The notes: a model not told the origin generated them from the letters alone. Positions 22,333-36,258 are shown, counted from the first letter of the stretch. The stretch: 64,000 bases of DNA from Platerodrilus igneus (GCA_036346225.1 JARFIW010001082.1:3534001-3598000); one strand, 5' to 3'. Numbers and translations are program-made.

Positions 22333-22645
22333 CTTTTATGTGATATGCTTCCTATTGTTCCCCATTCCCATCCGTTTCCGTCCTTCCCCATCCCTCTATG
22401 TTTTTCGTTTAACGTTCAAATAACTTTGCATTTTTATTTAATAATAGTTATACAAATCCGATTACTAAGTTAATTTTTCTATTGTTTATTAACTTGAGGT
22501 TTCGCCAATGGTAAATTGGAAGAAATCGCCAGCTGGCGATAAATTCACCATTTGTGAACTTTGTAATTAGATTATTTTTTTTTCTATTTTATGCACACAT
22601 GTAAAAATGTACAAGTTCTCAATAAAGAAGTCATTATAAATGTCA
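22333..22645 (+). mobile_element. 3' UTR of the interrupted LINE
   Basis: Contains GAAATCGCCAGCTGGCGATAAA, whose TCGCCAGCTGGCGA core is a perfect palindrome, and ends near CAATAAAGAAGTC (a polyadenylation-like AATAAA). The reverse complement of the same 3' UTR occurs at 50205-50370 and 56945-57110, so it defines one LINE family. Confidence 0.75.
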
Positions 22646-24600
22646 GGGGGAAGTTAAGAATAAAATAGAATCGTTGTTGAAGTAGAAATCTTGTGAATTG
22701 AAAGATAAAGAGTTAAGAATGTAAAAATGAGTTAAGAAGTTGTTGATAATGAACGATTTGGTTGAAGTTTATGCAGTTAATGCAGAATAATTGAAAAACG
22801 TATGATTTTGAGAATAACGTAAGTAGGCTAAATATAGAGATTCTAGACTACAATTTCTTCGATGTAAGTAGTATAGCTGAGTAGTTGCTGGGACAAGTTC
22901 ATGAAATTTTATATCCCATATTTTTCCAAGATTATGATAATTTAGGGAGGAATGTGCAATAATACGATGACTTAGGTATGATAGTGAAGAGAATTTTGTT
23001 TAAGATGAAACTTGATGAGACTGTGTGTAAATATAAAAAGTTAGAAATATAGAATGGAAATGCTAGATTTAGTTAATTATAAGATAGAAATAGATGGATT
23101 GTTAAAAGGAGAAAAGCCCTAGTATGAAAAGATTATGCGTGTGTATTATAAAACTTATGGAATTAGTTAATGGTGGATAAAAATAAATAATTTCGTGTAT
23201 TTAAAACCCTAATTTAATCCTAATTTTGGGTATTAAAAACGTTTTACCATGAAAGCAAATATTTTCTATAAAAATGAAACCAATTTGCATCATATTGCCA
23301 TTAAAGCTTTAAATTAATCATATACATTGACTTCTGTATTACATAAATTCGTTTTAAATAAAGAATTTTCTAAAATATTAAAATTATAGAGAGGATGAAT
23401 TACCTGTGCTTAGAAATACGTCAATTTCGTATGAACTAACTAATAAAAAGACGTTTATTCCAAGAACTGACCGAAACAAGCGACCGGAACATTGAAAAAT
23501 GCCATAAAATCAAAAAAATAACCGATAAAAATTGATTATCTTTCGCATTAGTATGCGACGCCACAATAACCGAATATGTTTTAGAGTAGGATAAGCCGTA
23601 CACGTCACTAATAAGTGGAACGCGTTAACGAGGTGATTCCCAGAAAATTACATCAAATAAAAGCGTGTTCTTTGAAATGAAATTTCATACCAAGCTCGAA
23701 TGTACTAGAATATAAATAATTTTATTTATAAATGGAAGCGTTTATTAAAGTCATTCATTCATAAATTCAATCGCGAAAATGTCACATTAAGAAAAAAATT
23801 TCAAAGCTATTGCTTTAAGGTATGAAGTACGCATATTATGGTTTATATTTACCATGAAACAGTAAATACAGAAGTTAATTTAAACATAACCTGCATAAAA
23901 AATGAAGATTATTAAACTAAATTTTTTAATGGAAATGGGAAATGCTTCGATATAAAAAGCTATTAAAATTTTTATTGAATAATCAAACCAATGAAGTACA
24001 TTGGTTTCTAAATAGATGTAAATAATATGAAAATCTTATAAGCGGATTTGGACGTAAAATTAAAATAAGAAGATATTTAATTACAAATTGGAGAGAAAAG
24101 CGCTTCGTGGATTTTTACAAGTACAATTTTTTTAAACATTGTTTGTAGCTGATACTTAAATTTTGTCATTTAGTTTAAGATAGAGTCAGTCCTAATCATG
24201 TTATTTTTGTAAGGATCTTTACCAGGAAAGTTTATGATCAGGGTTCAAAACACTCTAACCTATTTTAATAGATTATTTGTCACGGATTTTTTGGCCAAAC
24301 AAACATTACAAGCGTGAGAATCATAACAGGGTAAACTATACATAAGAGCAAAAATTTAGTTCTGTAAATTTAAAATAAGGTAAGGAACTGTTTTATAATT
24401 AAGTAAATAAGTACCTCTTAGAAATTATTTGATGTTTGAAAGAAACGATGTGTAAAAGTTCTATATGCTTTTGTATGAGAAAAAATATTTCATACTGTAT
24501 ATATGCTTTAATATTGTTGTGTTTGATTTCATTTTATAAATTTCAACATTTCAGTTAAGCTAACCAGGGTAACTGAACAATTTTAAATTTTACAATTTGC
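22646..24600. other. No gene or element seen
   Basis: Roughly 2 kb of AT-rich sequence with very few open frames over 60 codons and no recognisable motif or long repeat. Confidence 0.4.
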
Positions 24601-24770
24601 GGTGTCTGTATCACAACGCTCTTTTCGCGGCGCATCAATGTGGGGCGTTGTCACAGCATTCTTTTAGTGACGCTCCAACGCGGAGCTATCACAGCACTCT
24701 TTCAGCGGCGCCTCAACGTGCGGCCATTGTCACAGAACTCTTTTAGTGGAGCTCCAACGTCGACCATCCT
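24601..24770. repeat. ~50-bp minisatellite ending at (TA)n
   Basis: Units of TCACAG(C/A)(A)CTCTTTTAGTG-type followed by CGCTCCAACGCGGAG-type repeat about every 49-57 bp, three to four times. The TCACAGCA motif next to (TA)n links it to the ends of families A and B at 2-3 kb and 28-36 kb. Confidence 0.65.
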
Positions 24771-24771
24771 T

Positions 24772-24779
24772 ATATATAT

Positions 24780-24820
<41 letters not shown>
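24772..24820. repeat. (TA)n microsatellite
   Basis: A TA tract with one AA interruption between the minisatellite and the SINE target. Confidence 0.95.
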
Positions 24821-24825
<5 letters not shown>

Positions 24826-24844
24826 ATAAGATGTATCTGTAAAC

Positions 24845-25100
24845 ACCAAGGTCCCGGGTTCGAATCCCGACACGGTCCGCTTGAAAAATGTTAGGCGAGC
24901 ATTTTTCACAAAAATACACCCTCGTTCGGATGAGAGGTAAAATGGAGGTCCCGTGTGTGAGTGTTGTCACGCACGTTAAAGATCCCTACCTTGCTTGGAA
25001 CAGCAAGGGTTCGGCAAAATTCCAAATTTTCCAGGTAAAAAAAAACTCGCTTCCTGGCCAATGTAGTACCTTCGGGTGGAGCATTGGATAATCACATGTA
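24845..25100 (+). mobile_element. SINE, 5'-truncated, with 14-bp target duplication
   Basis: Flanked by direct copies of ATGTATCTGTAAAC (24831-24844 and 25101-25114). It starts inside the tRNA-like head at GGTCCCGGGTTCGAATCCCG, a polymerase III B box, and continues into a body with GGAGGTCCCGTGTGTGAGTG and CGTTAAAGATCCC. The fuller copy is at 57631-57927 (minus). The body resembles the conserved central domain of some invertebrate SINEs, which is memory-based inference. The A box is missing, so it is transcriptionally dead. Confidence 0.85.
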
Positions 25101-25114
25101 ATGTATCTGTAAAC

Positions 25115-28100
25115 AAACTCTATGAAAATAATAGAGCTTATTGACGAATACAAATCGGGCTAGTAGTTATATAGAGCCATTAACAAAACATTAGCTTTAT
25201 TACTTCACAGGGGAGGATAGAACATGACAAAATCGGAGAATAAATGACTGAATTGACATGCAAAAATGTCAAGAACATCCCGGGTCTCCTTGTTGGCAAC
25301 CAATCTTCGGCGGAATTGTCCAGGAACCAAAAGTAAGAAGAGAGGGTTGTGCGAAAGCTTACAAGATGAACAGAAAAACTTCTGGTTCACAAGGGAGGAA
25401 ACATCCACTGACCGACGGTTTCGGCTTTGTTAAGCTTCATCAGAGCGAAATAGTTTCCAAGAACCCTATGAAGTAATCGAAGCTATTGTACTGATATAAT
25501 ATCGAAACAATCTCTGTACTGTGGCAAAAGTAAATAACACCGCCATCAGGTGATAAAACACCAACACTACTAAGTGTGGAAGCACAGAATTGAATCGAAA
25601 CTACATAGTAAATTCTATAGATGGCTATACAAGTACGTCTGGCCAAGTTTGTTTACAGATACATCTTATTTTATATATTGTTCTACACAATTTCTTATTG
25701 CGGACTGCAAATAACTTGTCTTTTTTATTTGAATTGCCTTTGGGGCATAAACTCGGGTGTCGCCACGAGAAGGTTTGTTACTCTAATTTATATAGAATTA
25801 CACAAAAAAAGCAATAGTTCAATAACACAGTTAAGATTTACGTCACCCATGTAAAAATTAAAATCAAGATTTTCTGTCAAACTTGTCAAACTTGACAATT
25901 ATATCAATAAGACATATAATTTAAAATTTATTTTATATAATTTTTGTATATCTGTTAACCAACATCAATCCACATGTGTGAGATAACTTTTTTAATATTT
26001 ATGCATTAGTAATTAAGTAAGTACCTATGTCATAATTTTAGTATGTCCATTCAATACTATATTAATTTTGTATTATCTTTCAAAAAGGCAACAACCCTTG
26101 CCGAAACGTCAGATAATTAATTGAATATATGCAAAACACTATTTAGTTTATTTTTGGACTACAATATCTCAAGTATAATTACAATTTTCATCAAGATCAT
26201 TATATATATTGTCGAGTATTTGTCAGGAATCTCAGTAGATTCGAAAATTAATTTGTTTTTATTTTTACAAAATCGAAAATTGCACACAGTAGAAAAATTT
26301 AATAAAAAAATAATATCTTACCCAGATTCCTCTCTTCATCACCTTAATTCTTCTTCAGTTCCCAGGCTAGCTCAGTTGGGCCTCCTCTTGGGTACCTAGA
26401 TTTACTATTATACTCTGTATCATTCATGCACACTCTCAATAAAACCACAAAATAATACAACCATCATACAATATTTATTTTCCACTATTTACAAATAAAA
26501 TTCAAGATTATCCACATTTCCGAGATCAAGTTGCACCTCAATAAATCCTATTTTTGTACTGTCCTGGATTTTAATTTAAAATATCAAACACATTGAATAT
26601 ACCCGGAGTAAATGGGCCCTGAATAATACCTTATTTTCTTTCTTTATTTATAATTTATTTTATATTTGTATACTCTGGAGTATGGTGAGCTCATGATTAC
26701 CCAGTTAATTATGAATAATGTATGCTTTTGTACTTCGCATACTCTTACAGCAAACAAAAAAAACAAACCCATGTACTCGTAACAATAAAAATTTTAAATT
26801 CCTGATGGAACGTTAATAAGCTTTATATACACCTTTAGATTTCTATTTAAATATCATAATAAAGTTAGTTATACGTATTATTTTCAATACGCGAAATAAT
26901 GCACAATACCTTCAAAATTCACTCTCACACGTCACACAATTTTCATAGTTTCATAGTTTATAACAACAACAATTTTAAAGCGTTACCTGGAATTTCTTGA
27001 AGATCTCTACTCCGTTGATGATGCCGTCAAGTTGTTTTGCTCTGCTCTGCTAGCCGCTTGTAGCTATTTGTAGAAGAACCCCATCTAGGTTGTGCTGTTT
27101 GCTCTGCCTTCACGGTGCATCTAAATCCAACTCCAAATTAATTACACTTCTTTCATACTTGCGTACTTTAATTTAATTTAATTTACATTTATGTTACTTC
27201 ACGTCACTTCACGAGCTTGTTTAAGATAAATGTTGCACCTCTATTAAATTTTAGACTCGACACTTATTCTCGTATCAAATTATGAGGCCAACACTGTACT
27301 ATTTAATTTAAAAATATGTATACTTACAAACTCGCATTCTGAAGCGGTGAAAATACTGAGAGAGCGATGCTAATTCTCTTCAAGTATTTATATGATTCCG
27401 AATGCCACCTCTAGGCCGCTCTTTCCGTGGAAAATCAAATTTAAAATAACATTTCCTCAAATTTTGTTTCAACCGTTTTCAAAATTCCCGAAATTTAGCG
27501 CGTCGTTACGATATTTTCCGAAAAACCCGACTTCAAATATCCCTGTGTTTGTCTGTTCTAGAACTAACTATATCGACCAATAGTATATCCATTGAGTCTT
27601 AAAAATCCCGCCTATATTAACGATGTCCCTTTCTTATGCATATTATATGTTTCCTTCTAACCTTGTTTGAGTGGTAGAGAATCGATATTACTGTCCGCGT
27701 TCTTTTACTCCATGTGGACTTGTATACGTGCTTTGTGACTGTCGTTTAACCAATATTCTTTGTTTGCTATCTATAAAATAAGGGGAACCTGACATTTCGA
27801 AAACATGCAGGTGTTCAATTAACCGACGTTTTAACACAACATTTCTAAGAGTTGGCTTTTCAAGGTATTTTATATTCAACGGCTGTTTTATGTGTTAGCA
27901 AAGCGTTTCGCCTTGGTATTATCGATTTTTCATGCTTTTATGCGTATTATACGTAATTACCCGTTCAATTAAACTCCATTAAATTAATAAATAAATTGCA
28001 TTGGCTTCTAAAATTTATTTTCTTTACGAACCTAACTAAATTTTATTCATTAATTGTAAAATTATGGTAATACATGTTACTTTAAAATGAACTACATAAA

Positions 28101-28180
28101 ATAAATTTCGCACGTAAATTCTGGTTGATTCCTCTATACAGGGTGTTTGAAATTACCTTGTTTATACGTAGATTTAGCCC

Positions 28181-28193
<13 letters not shown>
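25115..28193. other. 3 kb without a recognised gene
   Basis: Contains short open frames only (67-92 codons). CCTTGCCGAAACGTCAG at about 26098 and GGTTTCGGCTTTGTTAAGCTTC near 25420 resemble tail motifs of some retroelements, but no coding sequence supports an element. TACAGGGTGTTTGAAATTACC at 28137 resembles a DNA-transposon end without a partner. Confidence 0.35.
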
Positions 28194-28232
<39 letters not shown>

Positions 28233-30346
28233 TCATATTTAGACCAGGGTAGAAAATTAATGAATTACATAAAATAATTTTAATCACCGTGTATAAGGAA
28301 TTTTATTAGATAATACGCTTTATTAAAACACCGTGGAGAATAAAAATTCATTCGTTTTATTAAAAATAAGAGATTAAAATTATTTACAAGACGCTTTATA
28401 TAAAAATAAGCAGTTTTAAAATGCTCAACGTGTAATTTAATTATTCCAAAGTAAAGAATCAAATGGAAATTAAAGTGCAAGATTTATATTAATTGATTCA
28501 AGTTTGGGCAACGAGTATTAAACGAAATGTACAAATAATAATTGAATATTTAATTAGGATTCACTAAAAATTAAAGAGTATTAATTTTAATTGAAGTTAA
28601 TTGAACCGTTAGTAACAGATAATATCTATAGAAACTTGTAAAAACCCAAGATTATAATACCAGAAAATAAAGCTCTGAGAATTAATATTATGTTGAACAC
28701 CTGCGTAGTTTAAATGTCACATACGGCGAAAAGTTTGCAGATAATTAATGTTTACAGAGAATCTTGGGGAAAACGTCGCATAATAGTTACAAGAAATGCT
28801 AAAGGTGGGTTATTTCACACTCCATGTGGACTAAAATAATCGATAATAAGGAATATTACTTTGCATCAATAAGAGCAGGTTAGATAGAGACAGATAATAT
28901 GCGCAAGAACGAGACACATATAGTAAAAGGCGTGAGTAGCGCAACGTCATGGGGTTGCGATTGGTTAAAAGTAAAAGGCAAACTTGAGAGGTAAAAATAA
29001 CAGCTCTGTATAAAATTTAATCGGTTATTTCCAGACGTTGCGTGCCGTGTTGAAATTTCTGAGATTTAACTGGGACGAGTGAAAATTCGTAAAAACCGAC
29101 GCGCGAGCGACGGACTGGAACATAGAATAAGGAATTCTTTAGAATTACCCGTTTTGAGGACAAAAGCGACGTGCCGGCTTTTTGCTATATATACCGAGAT
29201 GAATATAAACAAGCCCTCTTAGACTCTTAGACTTTTGACGATTCGATGCGTTAAAAGCTCGTACATCCGCGACTTGATTGAAGATGTTAAACAGTGCATT
29301 TTAGTTTGATAAAATAATTTAAAATTTTGCTCGTATATTTTAGTGATTCAAAATAGTTGGTTATTTACGTGCTAACATGAATGTACTTCAGTGCACTTAG
29401 ATACAAGGTAATAAAATTTAGTTTCACTGTACCAATTAGCAAAATTTACAACGACAAATGTATACACAAAAGTAGGCAGTTTTGGCGTATATTGGTGAAA
29501 GAAGTATGAAGTTATTTGCTATTTTCGGGGTGTTAATAATTAAATGGTTCAAATACGTGTCTGGATCCACGAAACAAGGGTCAGATATACACAGATGAAT
29601 TCCGGAAAAGCCCAGAAACAACTTTAAATAAATGGTGATGGAGAAAATTTTAAAAGCGTTGAGAATTAGAAGCCGTAAATATAATCCTGTTGGAATGGTG
29701 TGATTAACTAAGGGGACGATGTGCATTGAAGCTGCGAGGGCGGTGACCTTCAGGTAAATTATACTATTTTGTTTGACATTTTTGTTTGTGTTGAATAACT
29801 TTATAATTGATTTACTTTAAATGGACATTAGTGAAATTGTACTAACCATAAAATTTTAATTTTAAGATGAAATTTGCTTGTTTAAGTAGAAAGGGGTATT
29901 TAGTTTTGATGTTCGGTAATATGATGAAAATTTGGGTATGTATTTGAGCTCAATTAGACGAACCTGGTTAATTAACGTAAAGGGGTGGTAGATGCTCCCT
30001 TTATACTCAGACTCCGGTCTGCTTATATTGTTATATTAACTTTAATTTTGGATGCACATTAAAATGATAATAAAATTAATCTTGAAATTCTTTTTTAAAA
30101 CTGAAATTTATGCTGAGTTTTAATTTTGAAATTTTAATGTATTCTGAATATTGATGTAAATAGAGTTAACGTTGATGTTTTTGGTAGGAATGTGTTGTTT
30201 TTTTTTTATGAATGAGGAGGTTTATAACATTAGGTGAGCAGCCGAGGCGAAAAGAGGATCACAGCCGTTTATGACGCCCAATCTGTGGGACTAGAATTTT
30301 TTTGTTGAAAGGACCCAGTTCCCGCATTCAAAGGAGTATATCACAG

Positions 30347-30378
<32 letters not shown>
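28194..30378 (+). mobile_element. Family A repeat, copy 2, between (TA)n tracts
   Basis: The body 28232-30348 starts CTCATATTTAGACCAGGGTA and ends ATATCACAGCA, with (TA)n at 28194-28231 and 30349-30378. It is collinear with 954-2823. It has about 400 bp extra near 29495-29890, flanked in copy 1 by a TATATA-containing junction, so copy 1 probably lost it or copy 2 gained it. No conserved ORF. Confidence 0.75.
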
Positions 30379-30380
<2 letters not shown>

Positions 30381-32147
30381 CTGTGATCAGCCCCACGATT
30401 GGGCATACCATTAAATTGCTGTGATATCCCTTATTATTCCCCACGTTTGTGTGCGATTTTAATTGCTGTGAGATTCCCCTACTGTGGGTGTCATTATAAT
30501 TGATATGAAATCGCTTTACGTTGGGTGTTATTTTTATTTGATATAATATTCCTATTGTACGACGATAACCCTTACTCTCTCTACTGTTTAAATAAATTTA
30601 AACGAATTTTAAATTAAGCAATCCAAAGATTACACAATATAATGATTAATAATAATATGTACAATTTTATATAAATTCAAAATTTAGCCCCTGAATAGAA
30701 CATTAACATTTACCCAATTTATGATTTCCTGAAAGCCAGCAAAAATATCCTTTTATTTACTTTTAAGCACATTCGAACGTTCTAAGATGCTTTCCCTGTT
30801 TTCAAATTCTCAAATGACCTTTTTGTTGACTCTTACAGACATACAATATATAGCAAATATTAAAATTGAAGCAGTCTTTAACTAATAAAATATTTAAGAT
30901 CGCTAACCTGCGTTTTTCTTTCCTTTTTACTGGAATTTCCTCAGAGTATCTGTATTCAGCATCTCTTGCTATACTCGTTCTAGTTATTGCTTGTGGTTTC
31001 CCTCGGATTCCATGAGTGTCTTTACTTTTGTTTAATTGGTCGTATTTTCACACGTATTTTTATATTTTCTTTTTGGAGGTAATTTTAGAAATATATTCAG
31101 ATATTCTATTTAGATGTGAGACGATATTGACTTCGATCAGTATCAAGTTATTAAATATTGATTTAGATCCGTGTCAGGATATTGATTTAGAGCCCTGAAT
31201 TGTAAAATATTAGAATAAATTTTATTTAATAGTTTAACTTACGTCTATGTGTACATCGGCTATTATTCGTTGCACAAATTTGACACTTTCAAATTTTTAC
31301 TTATATTTAATTATAACCTTTTTACTAATTAATAATGTCACGTAAATTTCTACTGCAAACTGACGTGATTCTTGCCTTGTTATAGATGTACTAAATGTTT
31401 ATTCATTCCCCATTGTATTTATAAGCCCTCCTATCAATGCTTTTAATTGATGCGCGTCGCGTGTTTATTGATAATCTCCGCATATCTCTGTAGAACCTTG
31501 GAATTTCTCAAATTCCCTGGTTTCAATTGTTGTACTTTCGTTCTATTCAGCACGTATACATTCAATATATCATAGCATCTTCTTAGAATTTCCAAATATC
31601 CATTGCAATTCTGTCACGTATTTCTATTTGTCGTTTAAAAGTTCAAAACTTATCGTACAATTAACCGTCTGGTGTTTATTTGTTATTAAAATATGTTGGT
31701 TTTCTAAACAAATGTACTATTTCTAGTCACGCATTTAATGACGTATTAGAATAAGTTTTCTTATACATGCGTTCATATTTTCGACGAATTTATTAAATAT
31801 CCAGTATGCCAGTTTATCTGTCTTTCCCGATAATGTATTTATATTGATGCAATTAGTTGCGTTTAAAACCTTATCTTCACTCGTAAATTATACTTAAAAC
31901 CTATTACACGACATACGTATTATTATTTTAGCTAAATGGTATCGGACTATTGCAAAATGACCTTCTTTCTTATGCATGAAATCAAATATACTATATATGC
32001 AGTGTGCTCGCAATTGACTTTTTCTAAAATAATCGATTTACTCCTACAATAGTGGAATTATTTGGTTTTCTTAAAGTTAAAATTATTTTTATCTATCCTA
32101 CGACCCCTATGACTTAATCTACCCTTAAACTACCATCTAATCATAGC

Positions 32148-32150
<3 letters not shown>
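30379..32150 (-). mobile_element. Family B repeat, copy 1
   Basis: Begins after (TA)n with TTGCTGTGAT and a minisatellite of about 55-bp units (TTGCTGTGATATCCC... then CCCACGATTGGGC-type), and ends ATCATAGCA next to (TA)n. Internal landmarks shared with copies 2 and 3 are GAAAGCCAGCAAAAATA, TTCGAACGTTC-type and a TATA-box-like ATTTATAAGCCC near 31420. No ORF is conserved. Orientation is given so that the CACAGCA end is the 3' end, as in family A. Confidence 0.65.

Positions 32151-32186
<36 letters not shown>
32151..32186. repeat. (TA)n microsatellite
   Basis: Pure TA tract between family B copies 1 and 2. Confidence 0.95.
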
Positions 32187-32190
<4 letters not shown>

Positions 32191-33797
32191 CTATGCTATT
32201 CCCGATTTTAGGATTATCGAACCCCTTCGATGGGAGCCATATTTTTACTATGAAATTCCCCCCACGATTGGGCGTACCTATTTTTATTGCTGTGATTTGC
32301 CCTATTATTATTTTAAGCCCCAATGTTATAAAATGTTAAATTAGGATTTTTACCCCGACTAGCTTACTGAATAAATCTTATTGAATTAAATAGAGAAATT
32401 CTAGAATACACAATATAATAATTGATAATTTTTACAACACTCAAAATTTTCCTTTTTGTACAAAATATCTACTTGTACCATATTTATGCTTTTTCTGAAA
32501 GCCAGCAAAAATACCTTTTAATTATATTCAGGTACCTTCGAACGTTCCAAGATACCTATTCCGTTTTATAAATTTTTAAGTAACCTTTTTGATGACTTAC
32601 AAATATACAATGTATGGCAAATATTAAATCAAAACAGTTTTCAATAATAAAGTGTATTAAGATTGCTAACCTGGAATGTGTTCTGTAGTTCCATCCTAGT
32701 CTATGATCTGCATCCCCTTTCTGTGTCCGCTTTGCTTATTGATATGCCGGCCCCATATAAGAATCGCCTCCCATAAATCGCTTCCAATTAAAATTCGTAC
32801 CAAATCGGAATATGTCCATATTAGAATACGTTCATTTTTAAATTATCTCCAAAATTAGAGTATGTTCAAAGTTAGAAGTCCCAAATTAAAGTCGTCTCGA
32901 TTAAATATCCCAAATTAAAGCCATCGCACTCAAATATGTCCTAAATTACAGCCTAAATCAAAGCCCTGTTTCATTAATATTAGAAATGAATTTAATTAAG
33001 TTGTTTAACTTATGTCTATCTACAGATTGGCTTAGTTTTCGTTGCACAAATTCTCGCACTTTTAACTCTGATTTGTTTTGATTTATACTTCACTAGTTAC
33101 TTAAGTTTTTAACACTTTTGAACATAGTCGTTGCTCAGTTTGAATATAGACTAAAATGTCGTTCCGTTACTATCGTATATATAAGCCCTTCCTCCAATTG
33201 TTTTCATTGGCTTTTTACATTCTAGGCTGATACATTTGCCTTATCTTGCATAACTCGGATTTTTTACAAATTACTTAGTCTAAATCTTCGATGCATGCTC
33301 TGTTGGTCACGTCCAAATCCCGCACAGTAATATTATTCGAGAATTTCCAACTTTTGACTTTCATTAACTCACGTATTTGGATGTTTGTTAATTTTATCGT
33401 ATAATTGAACCGCCTGGTATTTGTTTCTACAGAATATTGGTTTTCTGAACAAATGTGTTTTCTTCCATTCACGTAACGATTTTCTAATAATGAATTATTT
33501 AGAATGCGTGTACGTTAATATTTTCGACGCAATTGTTAAATATTTGCAATGCCAATTTATCTATGCTTCCCGGTGATTTACTTTTGATGCAATTTACTGC
33601 GTTTTAAAATATTATCTCTATTTGTAAACTACACTTGGACATATTTATGTTCTCATGCATTTAATTCCACATATGTTAGTGACCGAATTACTCGTATAAT
33701 TTTTGGAATTATTTGCTTTTCTTAAAGCTGAAGTTGTTTATATTTATTCTACGACCCCTATGACTTAACCTACCCCTAACCTACCCTATTATCATAG

Positions 33798-33800
<3 letters not shown>
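32187..33800 (-). mobile_element. Family B repeat, copy 2
   Basis: Same layout as copy 1: GTTGCTATGCTATTCCC, then CCCACGATTGGGCGTACC, GAAAGCCAGCAAAAATACC near 32501, TATATATAAGCCC near 33177, then GACCCCTATGACTTAACCTA and ATCATAGCA at the (TA)n. Confidence 0.65.

Positions 33801-33845
<45 letters not shown>
33800..33845. repeat. (TA)n microsatellite
   Basis: Pure TA tract between family B copies 2 and 3, read as ATCATAGCAA-(TA)n-TTGCTATAAT, which makes the junction palindromic. Confidence 0.95.
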
Positions 33846-33847
<2 letters not shown>

Positions 33848-35822
33848 CTATAATATCGCCGCACGCCGATGTAATTAATGTTTAGTTTCCTGCTGCCGCC
33901 ACCGCTCTGTGTCTCTAAATAACCTCAACCTTAAATTTTAAATACAATTTTTTTATATGCCTCAACTAGCTCAGCGTAATCCACACAGAATGCACGACGG
34001 TACGATAACAAAGAAATTTCTACCCCCTTTTTTCTCCAGCACTTTCCTACTTGAATAATATAAACAAAACTAACTAACATTTGTATATTGATCAAGAATA
34101 TATACACTTTACAGTTTTATAACTTTGATAATGTGATTTACTATTCAAAAATAAACCTCTGAATCAAAGTATCAATATCAATTTATTTGTCCCCAAATTG
34201 TAACTCCCTTAAATCAATTTAAAGCCAGGAGAAATAACACTTTTTACTACTGGAAATATTTTTGAACGTTCAATGACCTTTCCCTTTCGCTCTACGTAAT
34301 TTTTTAAAAATTTTTGATGACCCTTTATAAATATATCAATATATGAAAAATGTAAGTGTTCAAAATGAAATTTATGCCTTATGCTATTAAAAATTGTTCT
34401 TATTTCTGACCTGTGTTTTCCCTACCTGTTTCCAATCCTTCGAACTGCTGCTGCGTGTGGTTGACCAGTACCCCTGGATTGTTTTTAGTTGAGTCCACTT
34501 GTTGATTTTGTAAGACAGCTTTGCCAAACACCTATTCAATGTTTAGAATAATACTGCGTTTACTGCTCCGATGCAAATTTAGCTTTAAATTTGTATTTTA
34601 AAGTTCCAGACCAATGTTTAGAATAGTATTCAAATGAAAATTTAGATGATGATTTAGATGACAATTTAGCTGGTAATTTAGCTGATAATTTAGATTGCTT
34701 AGTTGGTTATCTCGTCAAATATTTAGATCTAGTCAACCATTTAGAGCCCTAAGTTATTAAATAGTAAAATTATGTTTAATTAAAGATTTTAACTTACGAT
34801 TCAAAGTCAACGGCAAACTTCTATCGTATACTTGCACTAGTATTATTATTTCAAAATTTTTCTATCACGACTCTCACCAGAATTCTAATTATTTAATTTA
34901 CTATTTTCACTTTGCGTGATATTCCAATTCGAACTGATACAAAGCGTGCCTTGGTTTAAGAAAGACTGATTGTTTATTAAATTCGTGTCCTATATAAAGG
35001 ATACCCCTCTTCACCTGTATCATTGGTTTTCCGAGCTTACCTTGTTGACTGAGGCGTTGCACTTTGCCTTAGCATACAGGCATTTGGACTTTCTATAAAG
35101 TTACCATCTAAATTCTCGTCGAAATGCCCAGTACATCACATAGACATATAGTTTTGTATAGTGTATTCCTCTGAATATAATACCTTTGTACCTTTTTCAA
35201 CTCACGTCCGCTTGTTTGTATAGCAATTTATTCAAACTTTCCGTTTAATTTATCACGTAGCCAAGCGTCTGTTATCTTGTTTTGTTTTCCTAATCAGTTG
35301 AATTTTATTCGAATTTTCTGATGTTTACAATTAAAAGCTCATGTAGTTCAATTTTATAATGCCGTAAATTGAATGCGCTTATTCACTTCCTGCGTTTATG
35401 AAACATATTTGTTTTGAATGGGATTCTTTTATTGCGAGTATGCATGGTTATTTCCTTACACTAATGCGTATTTATTTCAATAAGATTCGTTTCATGATTT
35501 TCTTGCTTCAGATGCCCCTAATGCGTATTTATTTTCGGTTTTATGCTTGCATTGTTGTTTTAAAATGAATTGTATGGCTACAAGTTATTTATCTTACTAA
35601 GTGTGATTTGATTTTTGAAGAATGAGCTTCCTTTCATTAATTAAAGTTAGTTGTGATCTATATATAGTGTGTTTGATATTAGTTTTTGCTTGATTGGCGA
35701 ATTGCCTGCCTTTTATGATAAAATTGTTTAGTTTTCTAGACTTTAGGTGCTGTTTACATGGAGTGTACAACACTTATGACTCTATATACCACTAAATAAC
35801 ACTATTATCATAGCAATATATC
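33846..35822 (-). mobile_element. Family B repeat, copy 3 (most diverged)
   Basis: Starts TTGCTATAATATCGCC, keeps AAAGCCAGGAGAAATA near 34224, a CCTATATAAAGG TATA-like box near 34989, and ends ATTATCATAGCAATATA at 35805-35821. A tract near 34640-34700 repeats a TTTAG(A/C)TG(A/G)TAA-like unit. Confidence 0.55.
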
Positions 35823-36258
35823 TTGTTTGTGCTCCTTAACACTCACTCATGTAAATATTCACATATGTTTTTGCATTGACCGACTCAATATACTTTTTAT
35901 ATAGTTCTTCCTCTTAGTGTTTACTAGCATACACTTGTATTAATCCTGTAAATACTTATATTATAGTGTTGTACACATATTTAGATGTTAGTTATTAATT
36001 CTTAGTGCTGTAAATATATTTCTATCGTGCTTCTATAAATTAATTTGTGTTGCAGTATTGTATCTGCACTGATACTATTTGCATCCTAGTATCAATGGTA
36101 GAAGATTGGTGATATTCAAAATCAAAGTGTATAAAAACTAAGGGCTTACAAACATTTGTAAAGATTGACTTTTTCAAATACCGTGAAAACTTTCTTAGCG
36201 GGATATAAAATTAAAAGAATGCCGGAAAGTATATTTACTTTTATTTTTAACAATTTTT
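35823..36258. other. No gene seen
   Basis: AT-rich spacer between family B copy 3 and the next element; no motif recognised. Confidence 0.35.

Noticed and set aside
26360..26400. GGCTAGCTCAGTTGGG resembling a tRNA A box
   Set aside because: No B box or cloverleaf partner follows at the right distance.
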